Below are positions 23,557-34,000 of a stretch of 64,000 nt of DNA, in pieces. The translations under genes were made by a program, and so were the position numbers. Under the pieces are notes generated by a model. It did no database searches and was not told where the DNA came from. It was given only the letters and a program-made list of their open reading frames with translations. The stretch covers positions 151,199,741 through 151,263,740 of the forward strand of contig OX422221.1 of assembly GCA_949130495.1 (NCBI GenBank), written 5' to 3'. This stretch comes from Sambucus nigra (lineage: Eukaryota; Streptophyta; Magnoliopsida; Dipsacales; Adoxaceae). How positions within the stretch are numbered: position 1 is the first letter of the stretch; the number at the start of each line of letters is the position of its first letter.

Positions 23557-23756
23557 TGAATCTGATGAACAGAAAGAATAAGAAGTGTACTGGAAGAGAT
23601 CAATGAACTGGAGAAAAGCTTGAACTCAAACCAGAGCACGTTCAATGGTCGTTTAATCCCATCCAAATGTGGGGTTGGATTACCACCAGACAATATGGTA
23701 AGGAGTAAGATGTAAATGAGAGGAAGAAAGATGATGATCTCGCTTCATATAAACGG

Positions 23757-23775
23757 CTCTAATTAATGATACCAG
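23757..23775 (-). other. Tat PBS region, atypical
   Basis: In element orientation the base C and then TGGTATCA follow the 5' LTR, as in a tRNA-Met PBS. TTAATTA then intervenes before GAGCC. Confidence 0.5.
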
Positions 23776-24640
23776 TTATGATACCACTAAGTAATATACT
23801 AAAAGCTCAATCCAAAACAACCTTAAAGATGAAACAATGGTGAAATGACAACAATAAAGTAAATAAATAAGGAGATTTGGCAATTGAGAGATGAGTACTA
23901 TAAAGTAAGTGGTTCGACCATCCGGTCTACTCAACTGTGCAAGTGTGAGTGAACTGCACTATGAAAACGACACTAATGGTCTTGTGATAAAATTCACTCA
24001 ACTTTCTCTCGCTACTGTGATTTCAACAGAGTATTGGCTAGGGTTCCAATCTTGTGATACTTTACATTGTTAGTGAATACAAGTATATATGGTGTCTAGG
24101 GAGGGGTGTAATGTACCCCCCAAACTGGTAATAAACATGTGTAGAATGTCCCAGCTAATGAGCTTAAGCCACTTGTCTTTGTCACATTTAGATCATGATG
24201 ATGACATATTCCATAACATGTGAGGGAGATATGTTTATAACGATTTTGTGCATGTGGGATATGCAATCCATGCACACCCTTTCATGTGTTTTCCAATCCA
24301 CGATATCTTCCAACTTTCAACAGTCGGTTGCCTGGGCAATGCCGAGGCCAAGTGTATAATCCTCTGATAGTATAATAATCTTTATACTTGAGTTGTCTTC
24401 AGTCGACCCTCGTCTCCAGGGGATGGATGAGGCTGAGGGTACTTGAGTAATAAGATCTCTGGTGTTAACTTTGTTGGTTGGGTCCTGAGATGAGGGTACT
24501 TCATGGGCCTTTGAGAGGTCGAGGACGAAACATGTCATGCTACATAATTTGGCCGATTCATAACTTCCTCTATCTAATTGTCTGACACTGATCGGCCTTG
24601 GCCGAGTGAGTCAAGTATGTGCGTTATACTTGGTATATCA
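23776..24640 (-). mobile_element. 5' LTR of the Tat element
   Basis: It begins TTATGATACCACTAAG and ends CTTGGTATATCA on the plus strand. It is the partner of 8454-9323 and abuts the GGGGG target duplication. It includes the transcription start region for gag-pol; no TATA box can be assigned with confidence. Confidence 0.88.
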
Positions 24641-24924
24641 GGGGGATACATCTTTCTTATGTAGATATTGTTAGACAAAGGGTGCTAATTTAATTATGCA
24701 CTTTATATTTGTCATATACCTAATGCGTTTAATGGTGTGTTTAACGGCGCATGTTTTTATCCATGCGACATAGTTTTAAAGCCTAAAAAGATTCTCAACA
24801 TATGTGTTGGCCAAGTGTTTGTATTTTTTTTTATTTTGGGTTGGGATATTATCTCTTAGTTGATCTTGATGGCCCATAGGTTTTTAATTTTGGTTTTGTC
24901 CTGGAATAGCCAAAGGGGGAGATT
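24641..24924 (+). mobile_element. Family A internal region, copy 4, right part
   Basis: This continues 8453 after the Tat insertion and ends in a perfect polypurine tract AAAGGGGGAGAT at 24912-24923 before LTR A2. It is non-coding. Confidence 0.8.
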
Positions 24925-25934
24925 TGTAAGAACAAATTTCGAATCGATTCAATTTGTAAGTGTTGGCTTAATTCTGGACAAAACTCCTTGAGTCATAGGA
25001 TATAAGTTATTTATGATCTTTAAAGCCTATGACATTAATGTTGAGACGTAGCAACCAAGTCAACGAATATCACATCATATAGCATGTTTCATCCCTTGCA
25101 TTCGTCATCAACAATCTAAGAATCTCTCAAGTATGAATGCTCATATTATGTTGAGACATGGAAATTTATTATCGGGTGTTAGAATTTTTGTCAATTATTT
25201 TTGAATTTATACTATCTAAAGATTTTGTTCTCGAACACCTTTCCACAGAAAAATCATAACTAAATCAAAAAAAATATGAAACTAGCAGCCACGCATTCGT
25301 ATCGAAAATATCTGGATTCAATGGTCGGTAGAACGACTTGGACTTGTCATTTGAACGAGCGATCAAACGTGATTCGTTTTTGATTTTCTGTCCTCCCGTT
25401 CCATATGTCGTTTGAATGACTTTGAATGTCACTCAAAAGACCGGAGTAGTTTTTGAGAATATTGATAGTTTTAAAGTAGTTTTCTCATGTAACTACCACT
25501 GCTTTTTCCCACCCATTTATGTAGTGTGGGAGTGCACTTTTTCAGAGGACGTTTCCTAACTTCTCAAGAGATAAAACCTTAAGAAAGTTCCATTGAGTTT
25601 TTGTTAATCTTTAATGGTTTAATCTTGAAAAAAAAGCTAAGTTTACACCCAATTATTTTGTATGATCCAAGTTTCAACATGATATTTACTTGAGATCATT
25701 TTTGGCACCAGGTTTGAGTTTTTACATCATAGAGATTATTTTGTGTGGTGGATTCCATGTTCATGGTGTACATATAGTGGACTCCATGTGTTTTACTGTA
25801 GCAGTGCCCCGTTGATGGAATCCGAGACGTAGGTGGACTCCTACGTTGTCACTAAGCAGAGGTTGAAGGAACAAAGAGCATCAAGGCTTTAATATGGAAA
25901 ATATACCATGTGAAAAGCGCCAACGCTTCTAACA
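24925..25934 (+). mobile_element. Family A LTR (A2), internally deleted
   Basis: It begins TGTAAGAACAAATTTC and ends GCTTCTAACA. It is about 390 bp shorter than A1, having lost the CGTCCGAGG to TTTCAGGAACC portion. A polypurine tract precedes it and a PBS follows, so it joins two internal copies. Confidence 0.85.
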
Positions 25935-25936
25935 AG

Positions 25937-25948
25937 TGGTATCAGAGC
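25937..25948 (+). other. Primer binding site, initiator tRNA-Met type
   Basis: TGGTATCAGAGC, two bases after LTR A2. Confidence 0.9.
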
Positions 25949-27721
25949 GGGTTACATTAAGATGGCATGTGATCCTGATTTTTAAGGATTTTTAGGCTTT
26001 AATATGGAAAATATTATCTTTTTCCAAGTTTCCTATTTTTTATGGTTCCCGCATGCTTGCACGTGACTCTTCTCTTTCTATATCTTATGGGTGATTGCTT
26101 GCATGTTTTATATATACTAGCGTCTATACTTCACGATAGATGTTTTTTCTAGTTGTATGTGTTTTGAGTCTTTTGTATTATATTTTTTAGTCATATTTGA
26201 AAAATACAAAAAGCTTTTGTCTATCATTTGAGTTATCTTTGTCTTAAAATTTGCTTAAAATTTTAAAAACTCAAAAAGATTTTTTCTGTGGATTTTAGTT
26301 TTACACATTCTGTTTGGTATACACTTGTGTTTGAATCCTATTTCACCTTCCATATCCATGATGCTAGAACTTTTGGTAATGAATTCCAATGCTTAAAGTG
26401 TTCTTTATCATACTTTCATGAAGTAGTTTGACTTTGATTTCCTTAATGTATTCTCTTTTTATTTTCCTCTAAACACTCATGAACAAGCTCGTTTGAACAT
26501 TAACTTCGCATGTATATTTGAGATTTCTGATATGTTCTCCCACCAATTTTTCCATCTACATATTTTGTGACTAAGGAGGATTTTTGCATGTAAGAACCGT
26601 TGTCCATGAGATTTATTTGAATTGTATAGAAAATAGATGAGGGTACAAGGAAAAAGCCTACGAAAGGATCAAATATCCTTTGCGTGAAATCCACTGTTGG
26701 CAAGAGCCTAGAAAGTGTGAAATTGTAAAAAGTAGCAAAGGCCAACATAGTTTTGTTTGATATGATCATTCAAAAGAAAAGAAGGGAATTATTATTTATG
26801 AGGGATTTTGGATGAAAATATCAACGGGTTTGGACAATGACAATGAATCCTAGTTATGGTTATTTTATCATGATGCTATTGATTTGTATAATCATCAAAA
26901 TTCTAGGCTTGTGTGAATTGTGCTTGTTTGTTCTTTGAGTTCACTTTATCTTGTCGTATGATGATAAAACTATATTTGATAAAGTTTTGCAATCAAATAG
27001 ATCTCCTTGAACGTGTTTATGTGATTGGGTCATAATTGTTTTGTACCTAGTTCAAAACGCTTCTCCCTGTTTACCATATGATTACTCAGACAGATTTATG
27101 TTATATGAATGTGGAAAGCTTATCGTTCTTAGTGTCTTTTGTGGTGTTTATACCTACATATATATCCGTGTTCTTCATTGATATATTTTTATATATTTAT
27201 ATATATGGTATCATTTATTTTTAAGTCTTTGCTTTGTCATCTAGTTGCCTCTTTGTTGTCTCTTATATTACTATACACCATTGCATGATATACTTATTTT
27301 ACCATTATGATTATCCCTTCTTTTATTTAGGAGAAGAATTGAATTAATTAGGGAGAAATTGGTTATTTTATGAATCTTAATCTTTGTCAAATCTTGAACA
27401 AAAAGGGGAAGAAAATGTTATCTAACTCTTCTATTGTGGGGATATCTAACTGAGGGGGAGACGTATTTCTTATGTAGATATTGTTGGATAAAGGGAGAGG
27501 ATTCAATTATGCAATTTATATTGTCATCTACCCTATGCGTTTGATGATGTGTTTAAGTGCAGAGGTTTTTATCCATGTAGAAAAGTTTTAAAGCAAGCAA
27601 ACCTACTCAACATATGTGTAATTTAAGCATATGTATTTTTTATTTGGGGTTGGGATAGTGTCTTTTAGATGAGCTTGACGGCCCATAGGTTTTTTAATTT
27701 TGGATTTGTCCTGGAATAGCC

Positions 27722-27733
27722 AAAGGGGGAGAT
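27722..27733 (+). other. Polypurine tract of family A
   Basis: AAAGGGGGAGAT, next to LTR A3. It is identical to that of the copia element inserted 80 bp downstream. Confidence 0.85.
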
Positions 27734-27734
27734 T

Positions 27735-27815
27735 TGTAAGAACAAATTTCCAATTGTATCAATTTGTAAGTGTTGGCTTAGTTCCAAAAAAACTCCTTTA
27801 GTCATAGGATAGAAG
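27735..27815 (+). mobile_element. Family A LTR (A3), left piece
   Basis: It begins TGTAAGAACAAATTTCC and is cut after GGATAGAAG by a copia insertion. It resumes at 36206. Confidence 0.85.
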
Positions 27816-30010
27816 TGAAAAAACTTATTTACAAGATTAATAACAAAAAGTTATAAGTTGAGTAAACTCCGAAATAAACTCGTTGAACAAAACTCTTTTC
27901 AAAATAAACACTAGATGTGTTAAAACGTTTTTCAGAATATGATCTGTAGATTCTTTGGTTTGATTACCTTAAGTTTTTTTTAAAAACTAAAAATTTCAAT
28001 TAAGTCTTAAGAGAGATGATTTTCACCAAAGAAATTAAGAAGATTCAAGAAAATTAGAAACCCAATTTTTAACGTAGTAAAACCCTAAAATAAGGGAAAC
28101 ATTCACGGTGACCTCTACGCCACAAAATAAAATTCACTAATAATCACACGATATAAGTTACAGCACTAAGTATGCAAATAAAAGACCTAAATATAAGTTC
28201 AGAACGTTACCTACACGAGTTTCCTCCACTCTCAAAGGCTTCTGACTTGATGTAGTCTTCCATCCCACATCTTCCTTCCTTGTCCTCTTTGATTATAGCA
28301 ACTCCAACAAACAAAATATCTCACCAAGAACCACAATCTCTAAGTGCTCATGTGATGGTGATAGTGTTTGTGAATTAAACTAAATGCAAAAATTATTCTC
28401 ACTCTCTCAATCAATAATGCAAGAAATATCATATGAACTACAAGTTACTTCTATATGAAATGAAAATAATCCCAACTATGCATTGAATATAAGACTTCAA
28501 AAAATTTTAGATTTGGAATAAAATATTTCAAATCAACACTAGTTTCAAAATTATTTATGTTCAATATTATTTAACCAATTTGTGAAATTAATTTTTTAAA
28601 ACCAAAAATGTATTCATCAAATCTGAAGATATACACAACAAGAAGTCTTATGTTTCAAATTTATTTGAAACTATATTCTTGGATTCAACAATAACAAATA
28701 TAATAAAGATCCAAAAAAAAGAACCCTAGAAAAATCTTCTATGTGAATCAAATAGGTTCTTAGGGAGATATAGAGTTGAAGAAGTCTTCAAGACCATCAA
28801 ACCAGCAATACCCCAACATCAAACAAACGCCCAACATATTTAACTCTCAAATAATATGGGTTTCATATTTTGTATTTGGACAATATAAGGCTTGTGGTAT
28901 TTGGGTTTGAAAAGGAAAGAAAATGTAAATATATGAAAATGGGTTTCAATTTTCTCTCTCTCTCTCTACAGTTCTCTCGAGAGCTCCCTCTCTCTTGATT
29001 TTCTTTCACGCCGATATGCTCTCTCACTGGTTGGACAATTTCTCCAACCCCTTTATTCTTTTACCACCACTATCTGCTCTTCACCATTTTTTTTATAACT
29101 CCGATGAGCTCTCTTTGATTTATGAACCGCCGACCTTTCCTTCTAACTCTACCTAGTTTATGAGACCCGACCTTTTTTTTTTCAACCAACAAAATCAAGC
29201 CCTAACAATCGATTTATATACTCAGCAAAAGGAAGAACATTATAAACTGAGGCCTGCAATCTGTGTTCGTTAAACTTTATCTAAGGGTTGGAAATGAGCG
29301 GAGTAAACATAAGCGCTGATAGGATAAATCTGAGATGACGCGGATTGAGACTTAACAGAGGTTGGACCGTAGATTGAATCAATGGTCACCATGTAAACAG
29401 GTCAACTCAGGGGTATACAGGTCGATGGAAAATGCGATCTCTGATTGGTAAATGGGAGGGCACACGGATTGAGGGCTTAACTCGGTTTGGGGCTTTGATG
29501 ACTTGAGATCAAGCCTACGGTTTAGATGAGAACATCTCGGATATAAAGAAATTCAATCAGCTGAGTTAAAAACTCCATAGATTTAAAAAACTTCATATGG
29601 CAATGTATAAGCTTTGAAAAATTCAAAATGTCACCACAAAAGTTTTCTTCACAAAAAAATTAATTTTTCTTTCTAGCTTCAATCATTTAAAAACCAATTT
29701 TAATTAATAAAAAAAATATTTAGAATGATTAAAAAATGTTTTAAAAGGTCTAACCACCATACAATTGTGCACACATAAAAAGCATGTATATGCAGTGTAT
29801 GAAGTGTGTGTCCTAATTGTGGTTCAAATACTTCCCTTTTTGTGTCACAATGGAATATTTGGACTGGGATTCAACTTTTGATGAAGCTTGATGCCTTTTG
29901 AGATAGAGTAACTCGGAAAAAGTCTAATCTTATTTTGTCTCGATATCCAAACTAGTTGGAACTCCTATATGGATCAGACTCAAGTAAGTCAACCATATAG
30001 TTTGTTCTCA
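27816..30010 (-). mobile_element. 3' LTR of the SIRE-like copia element
   Basis: 2195 bp. It aligns with 34001-36205 from end to end but with frequent substitutions and small indels, so the insertion is not recent. It contains a (CT)n tract near 28959. Confidence 0.88.
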
Positions 30011-30022
30011 ATCTCCCCCTTT
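30011..30022 (-). other. Polypurine tract of the SIRE-like element
   Basis: AAAGGGGGAGAT on the minus strand, abutting the 3' LTR. Confidence 0.85.
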
Positions 30023-30599
30023 GGATATTTGAAAAAAAATCCCTTGAGTATCCTGAACTTATGGTTAAAAATGAAAAATCCCAGATTTCCTATACAAAAA
30101 CTCTATCAAGCCATTTCCATCCTAGAACCTACGATAAGAGAAGAAAATACATTACTCAACTACAATATAGACCAATACCCTAATAAATAGGACAAGTTAT
30201 ACCATCGGGTCTGAAAAAATTCCTGAAAAAGATAAACACTCAATGGTATATTAGTTGAGTTAGTACCAAAAGATATAAATCGTAGCACGGGTACTCAAGT
30301 TCGTCTCCCATAATTTTTCTCAAATATACAACGGGGTAAAAAAAATATAAATCAAGAGAATATGAAATAATATGTCAACACAAGAAATAACATATACAAA
30401 GGCAGATACAAGGGTCTCGTACATTAAACTGATATTAGGATGCGTCTTTTGTCATTTAAGAAATGCCTGTGCCCTAAATCCTCATAAACGAATTATTATC
30501 GTGCAACTACTGAGGATACGAATGATATGGTGAATTAAGTAAGAACTATCATACCAATGGCAATATGAAGATACTCATATCGAATATCATCAACAGATT
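30023..30599 (-). other. Unassigned sequence between decayed integrase and PPT
   Basis: Here the RT and RNase H genes would be expected (well over 2 kb), but only about 580 bp of stop-rich sequence remain. I see no RT motif. This marks the internal deletion. Confidence 0.6.
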
Positions 30600-31972
30600 A
30601 GAAATTCTTGCTAAGGTATACCCGATCAATGATACAACAAGCCATTTGAACATCTTTGGACCAAAAATACTTAGGTAGATTTTTCGCATGTAGCATAACC
30701 CTAGCCATCTATTGTAAAGTTCTATATTTCCTTTTAGTAATGCCGATTTGTTGAGGTGTCTTAGTCAAACTAAATTCATGTTTATAACCATTGCATATAC
30801 AATACTTTGCAACATACGAATCTTTGAATTCTCCACCCCTGTCACTTCTGATGTGACATACTTGGGTATCCTTCTCGTTATCTAATTTTAAAAATATTTT
30901 TAAAAACTCATCGAAGGTATCAGATCATAAAGGCTAACCATGTATGTCGTGTGTAATCATTCACAATAACGAGTATGTGACTATTATCAGAGAATCTGGC
31001 AGTTCTCAAGGGACCCATAAAGTCCATGTGAAGTAATTCGTAAGGTTTTGTAGTTAAAGCATTTTTAACTTCCTTATGAGGGGGGCTACTTATTTTCCCT
31101 TCCTGACGAGGACCACAGACAGGTTTAAAAGAATTTTTCATTCTAGGCAACCCTTTAACAATTTCTTGGCAACTTAACCTACAAAGATTATCAAAATTTG
31201 TATGTCCCAATCTGTTAATAGATTCAGACTTAGGAGTGATTGTGTAACAGTTATCCTCATTTATGTTTCCTGTTAAATTGCAATTTCGCTTTTCATAAAA
31301 CATTTTGCAATCAGTTTTTGAAAAGGTAATAGTATGATTGGAATCACAAAACTGAGAAATGCTAAGTAGGTTAGACTTGAGACCTTTAACTAGGAGGACA
31401 TCATTTAAATAGGGGATACCTTCCTCACACAATGTTCCCTTACCTATGATCTTAGATGAAACTCCATCACCAAAAACAACACTACCTCCAAGGAATTTTG
31501 TTTTGTTTGTTAATTTAGTTTCATCTCCGATCATATGTTTAGAACATCCAGAGTCAAGGTACCATCCAGACGAAATGCGTGGTGCCTTAATAGCAGATAT
31601 GACAATGTTACACTTGAGATGGGGTAACAAGTCATCTTTTCTAATCCAAATAGGCCTAGTTTTAACAGTTTGATTGGCCTTGGATTGAGAAAAGTTTTGT
31701 TGGGTCTTTCTAAATGATTTCTTCTTAGTTTTAGGCCCTCCCTTATTTTTATAGTTAGAGTTATGAGTGACCTGTCTCGGGAGAACATAAGTATTACTAC
31801 TCTTTCTAGAATAGTTAAAATTTGAATAAGTAGGTTTATATAATCTCTTTTGAAAACATTCGGCAATGGAGTGGTCGTAGACATCACAGTATGAACAGTA
31901 CTGATGTGTAGAGGACTTGACTTTATTATTAAAGTCTTTGAAAATTAGTTTATCTCTAATAGGAATGGTCAT
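30600..31972 (-). pseudogene. Copia gag end, protease and integrase part of pol
   Basis: ATG at 31972 opens 350 codons to 30920. A CCHC zinc knuckle lies at residues 26-39 (C26, C29, H34, C39). The copia protease motif YLDSGCSKHM has its Asp at 140. A GAG-pre-integrase region follows (LGHTNFDNLCRLS), then the start of the integrase core with LLHMDFMGPL near residue 320. After the stop the integrase continues in decayed form (QQIGITKRKYRTL near 30730, matching the PQQNGVxERKNRT block with the catalytic Glu position changed). It is lost near 30600. No YVDD or RNase H motif follows before the LTR at 30010. It cannot be functional. Confidence 0.85.
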
Positions 31973-31999
31973 CCAGGTGTCATTGGCTTTGGGTTTCTG

Positions 32000-33921
32000 A
32001 TAATGATTTCTAACAAGTGGATAGACGTACTTAGCTGGACCATTAGATTTGGGCTTTCGAGAATAGTCACTTTGTTATGCCTTAGAGACATCTTTAGCAC
32101 AATTTTCTTTCTGAGTGTCATTGTTTTACAAAAACAACATTTTCAGGAGAAACATTTTTGCTAGTATAAACTTTTGCTCCAAATCCAAAACTAGATTTTT
32201 CATCAAAATCAAACTTACTTCCTATAATAATTTCTTCGTAGGATTTATCTTGAGTTTCAAAGTGTAAGCATTTTTAAACACCTTTGAAACTTTTTTCTTA
32301 GATTATTCACGTTCAACCAAAGTAGACTTGTATTTTTGTTCCAAAATATTATTTTTCTCATGAAGATCTTCTATTTTTGTCAAAAATTCTTCAATTTCAG
32401 TCTCATGGGCAACACATTATGCTGTAAATTCTTCATTGTCCTTCCTAATAGTCTAGTTAAGTAAATCAATACCCTCATTCAGTAGCTTAACCTTTTTATC
32501 AAGACGGGTACTTTTCTTAAGCATTTTCGTGTATAGCTTATGAGATCTGGAAGATTGTCATCAGACTCGCTAAGTGTGTCGTGTGAAGTCTCTTATATAT
32601 GTCTCATTTCATATGTGGAATTCACACTCACTTCAGGTTTATCGATAATGCTTGTAGTTTAACACACTCTTAAACTATCACTAACGGTGTTGTTTTCAGT
32701 CACAACATTATCAACAACAGATGCAACAATAGGAACAATAGAATCATGAGTAGACAAACATTCATCATCGTCATGCTATATTATCCTAGCATAGAATCAT
32801 GTAAGTGACTCGTAATTATGGGTTGACTCAATGTTATCTTCGTCGGAATCACTAGAGTCGTCCCATGTCTTACATATATTAGCCCTAGTATTATTGGTAG
32901 GCTTATTTGGGCATTTATTAGCAACATGTCCCATTGTGCCACATCCATAACATTTGACATCTTTCATGTCTATCTTAGGTCTGCTATTGTCATAGGTCCT
33001 TTTGTTGTCATGTCTTTCATGAGGATGGTAATTTTGATTACCTTGATAATTTTGTCTGCCTTATTTATAGGCTAAAGAATTTCTGAATTTGATAATCTTT
33101 TTGAAATGATTTCTCATAAGACCTATTTGATTGTCAAGGTGATTTAGGTCACAATCATCATTCAAGTCATGGTCAAAGTCTAAGGGATTGACTTTAGGTG
33201 AAGTCAATTGTGATGAAAACATAATATTAGATCCAGTGAGTCTTTTGTTATGGGCAATCAAATGTTTTTAGAACTCTAAATCCATCTCAACACTTCTTAA
33301 TTTGCCATTTAGCAATTCAGGAGTGAGGTTTGGGTCATTCATTTCTTCTATGGCATATCTCTGATTGTCAAACTTAGAAGGTAATGACATAAGAATCTTT
33401 TGAACGATTTATTTTCTACTATAAGTTATACCATTTGCATGTAAATTTGTAAAAATATTGGTTAACCTAAAGTAGAAATCATCAAAAGATTCATTATCAT
33501 CCATAATCATTGTATTGTACTATTGGACAAGAACTTGTATTTTTCTGGTCTTAACTCGTTCATCACCCTCATGTGCGGTGACTAGAGTGTCCCAAGCCTC
33601 CTTAGAAGTAGAGAAAATAGATATTCTTTTAAACTCATGCTCGTTAATGGACATAAAGATAGCATTCTTTCATTTATTATTGATAGACTTCTTTTTCTCT
33701 ATCGTAGTAAATTCGCTACAAAGTTTCTTAACCATTGTGGGATCATTATCAGATAAAAACATAGTTGAATGTTCATAACCATTTTCAATCATATCCCAAA
33801 CATCATCACAAAAAGTTCCTTTAATCAAAGCAACCATTCATACTTTCCAATAGGAAAAGTTATTTCCATCAGAGACTAGTGGCCGAGAAAGGTTACCTAA
33901 CTTCTCAAATCTTTCATCCAT
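32000..33921 (-). pseudogene. Copia gag, UBN2 type, broken
   Basis: Translation from ATG at 33921 reads MDERFEKLGNLSRPLVSDG, then an early stop. The UBN2/gag block continues in pieces: STSKEAWDTLVTAHEGDERV, SFDDFYFRLTNIF, LMSLPSKFDNQRYAIEEM. A 66-codon frame at 33061-33261 belongs to it. A CCHC knuckle with CYGCGTMGHVANKC lies near 32925-32965, and a second one sits in the next frame at 31850. Several stops (for example after 33840 and near 33262) inactivate it. Two zinc knuckles and a long gag fit SIRE-like elements. Confidence 0.8.
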
Positions 33922-33986
33922 ATTCAGAAATAGATTTCAAAAACAATTTCTAGAGCTTTAGGATCAAAATATCTTTTGATAAACCC

Positions 33987-33998
33987 GCTCTAATACCA
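33987..33998 (-). other. Primer binding site of the SIRE-like element
   Basis: Minus strand TGGTATTAGAGC, two bases inside the 5' LTR, differing by one base from the standard tRNA-Met PBS. Confidence 0.88.
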
Positions 33999-34000
33999 CT

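Larger units (their letters stand above)
8454..24640 (-). mobile_element. Ty3/gypsy element of the Tat group, degenerate, with nested insertions
   Basis: The boundaries are two ~870-bp LTRs (8454-9323 and 23776-24640) flanked by GGGGG at 8449-8453 and 24641-24645; other family A copies show a single GGGGG there. Minus-strand order is gag, protease, RT, two RNase H-like parts, integrase. On the plus strand, downstream of integrase, lies an antisense gene. An extra RNase H of the DGSS type and an antisense gene are known for Tat elements (Grande, Retand and relatives). All frames are broken by stops, so the copy is dead. Without the inserted solo LTR (19780-22484) the span is about 13.5 kb; a family-A-like LTR sits at 9379-~10800. 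Confidence 0.9.
25935..27734 (+). mobile_element. Family A internal region, copy 5 (complete)
   Basis: This is the only copy running from a perfect PBS to a perfect polypurine tract (27722-27733) without interruption, about 1.8 kb, so it defines the family. No gag, protease, RT or integrase motif is seen on either strand. Purine blocks such as GGGGGAGA recur through its 3' half, as in SIRE/Maximus elements. An 89-codon minus frame (26500-26769) is the one feature shared as an open frame with other copies. It is interpreted as a non-autonomous element. Confidence 0.8.

Noticed and set aside
28955..29160. Possible host exon (Ser- and Leu-rich frames) in the copia LTR
   Set aside because: The same segment recurs in the other LTR at 35150-35360 with shared indels; it is LTR sequence.
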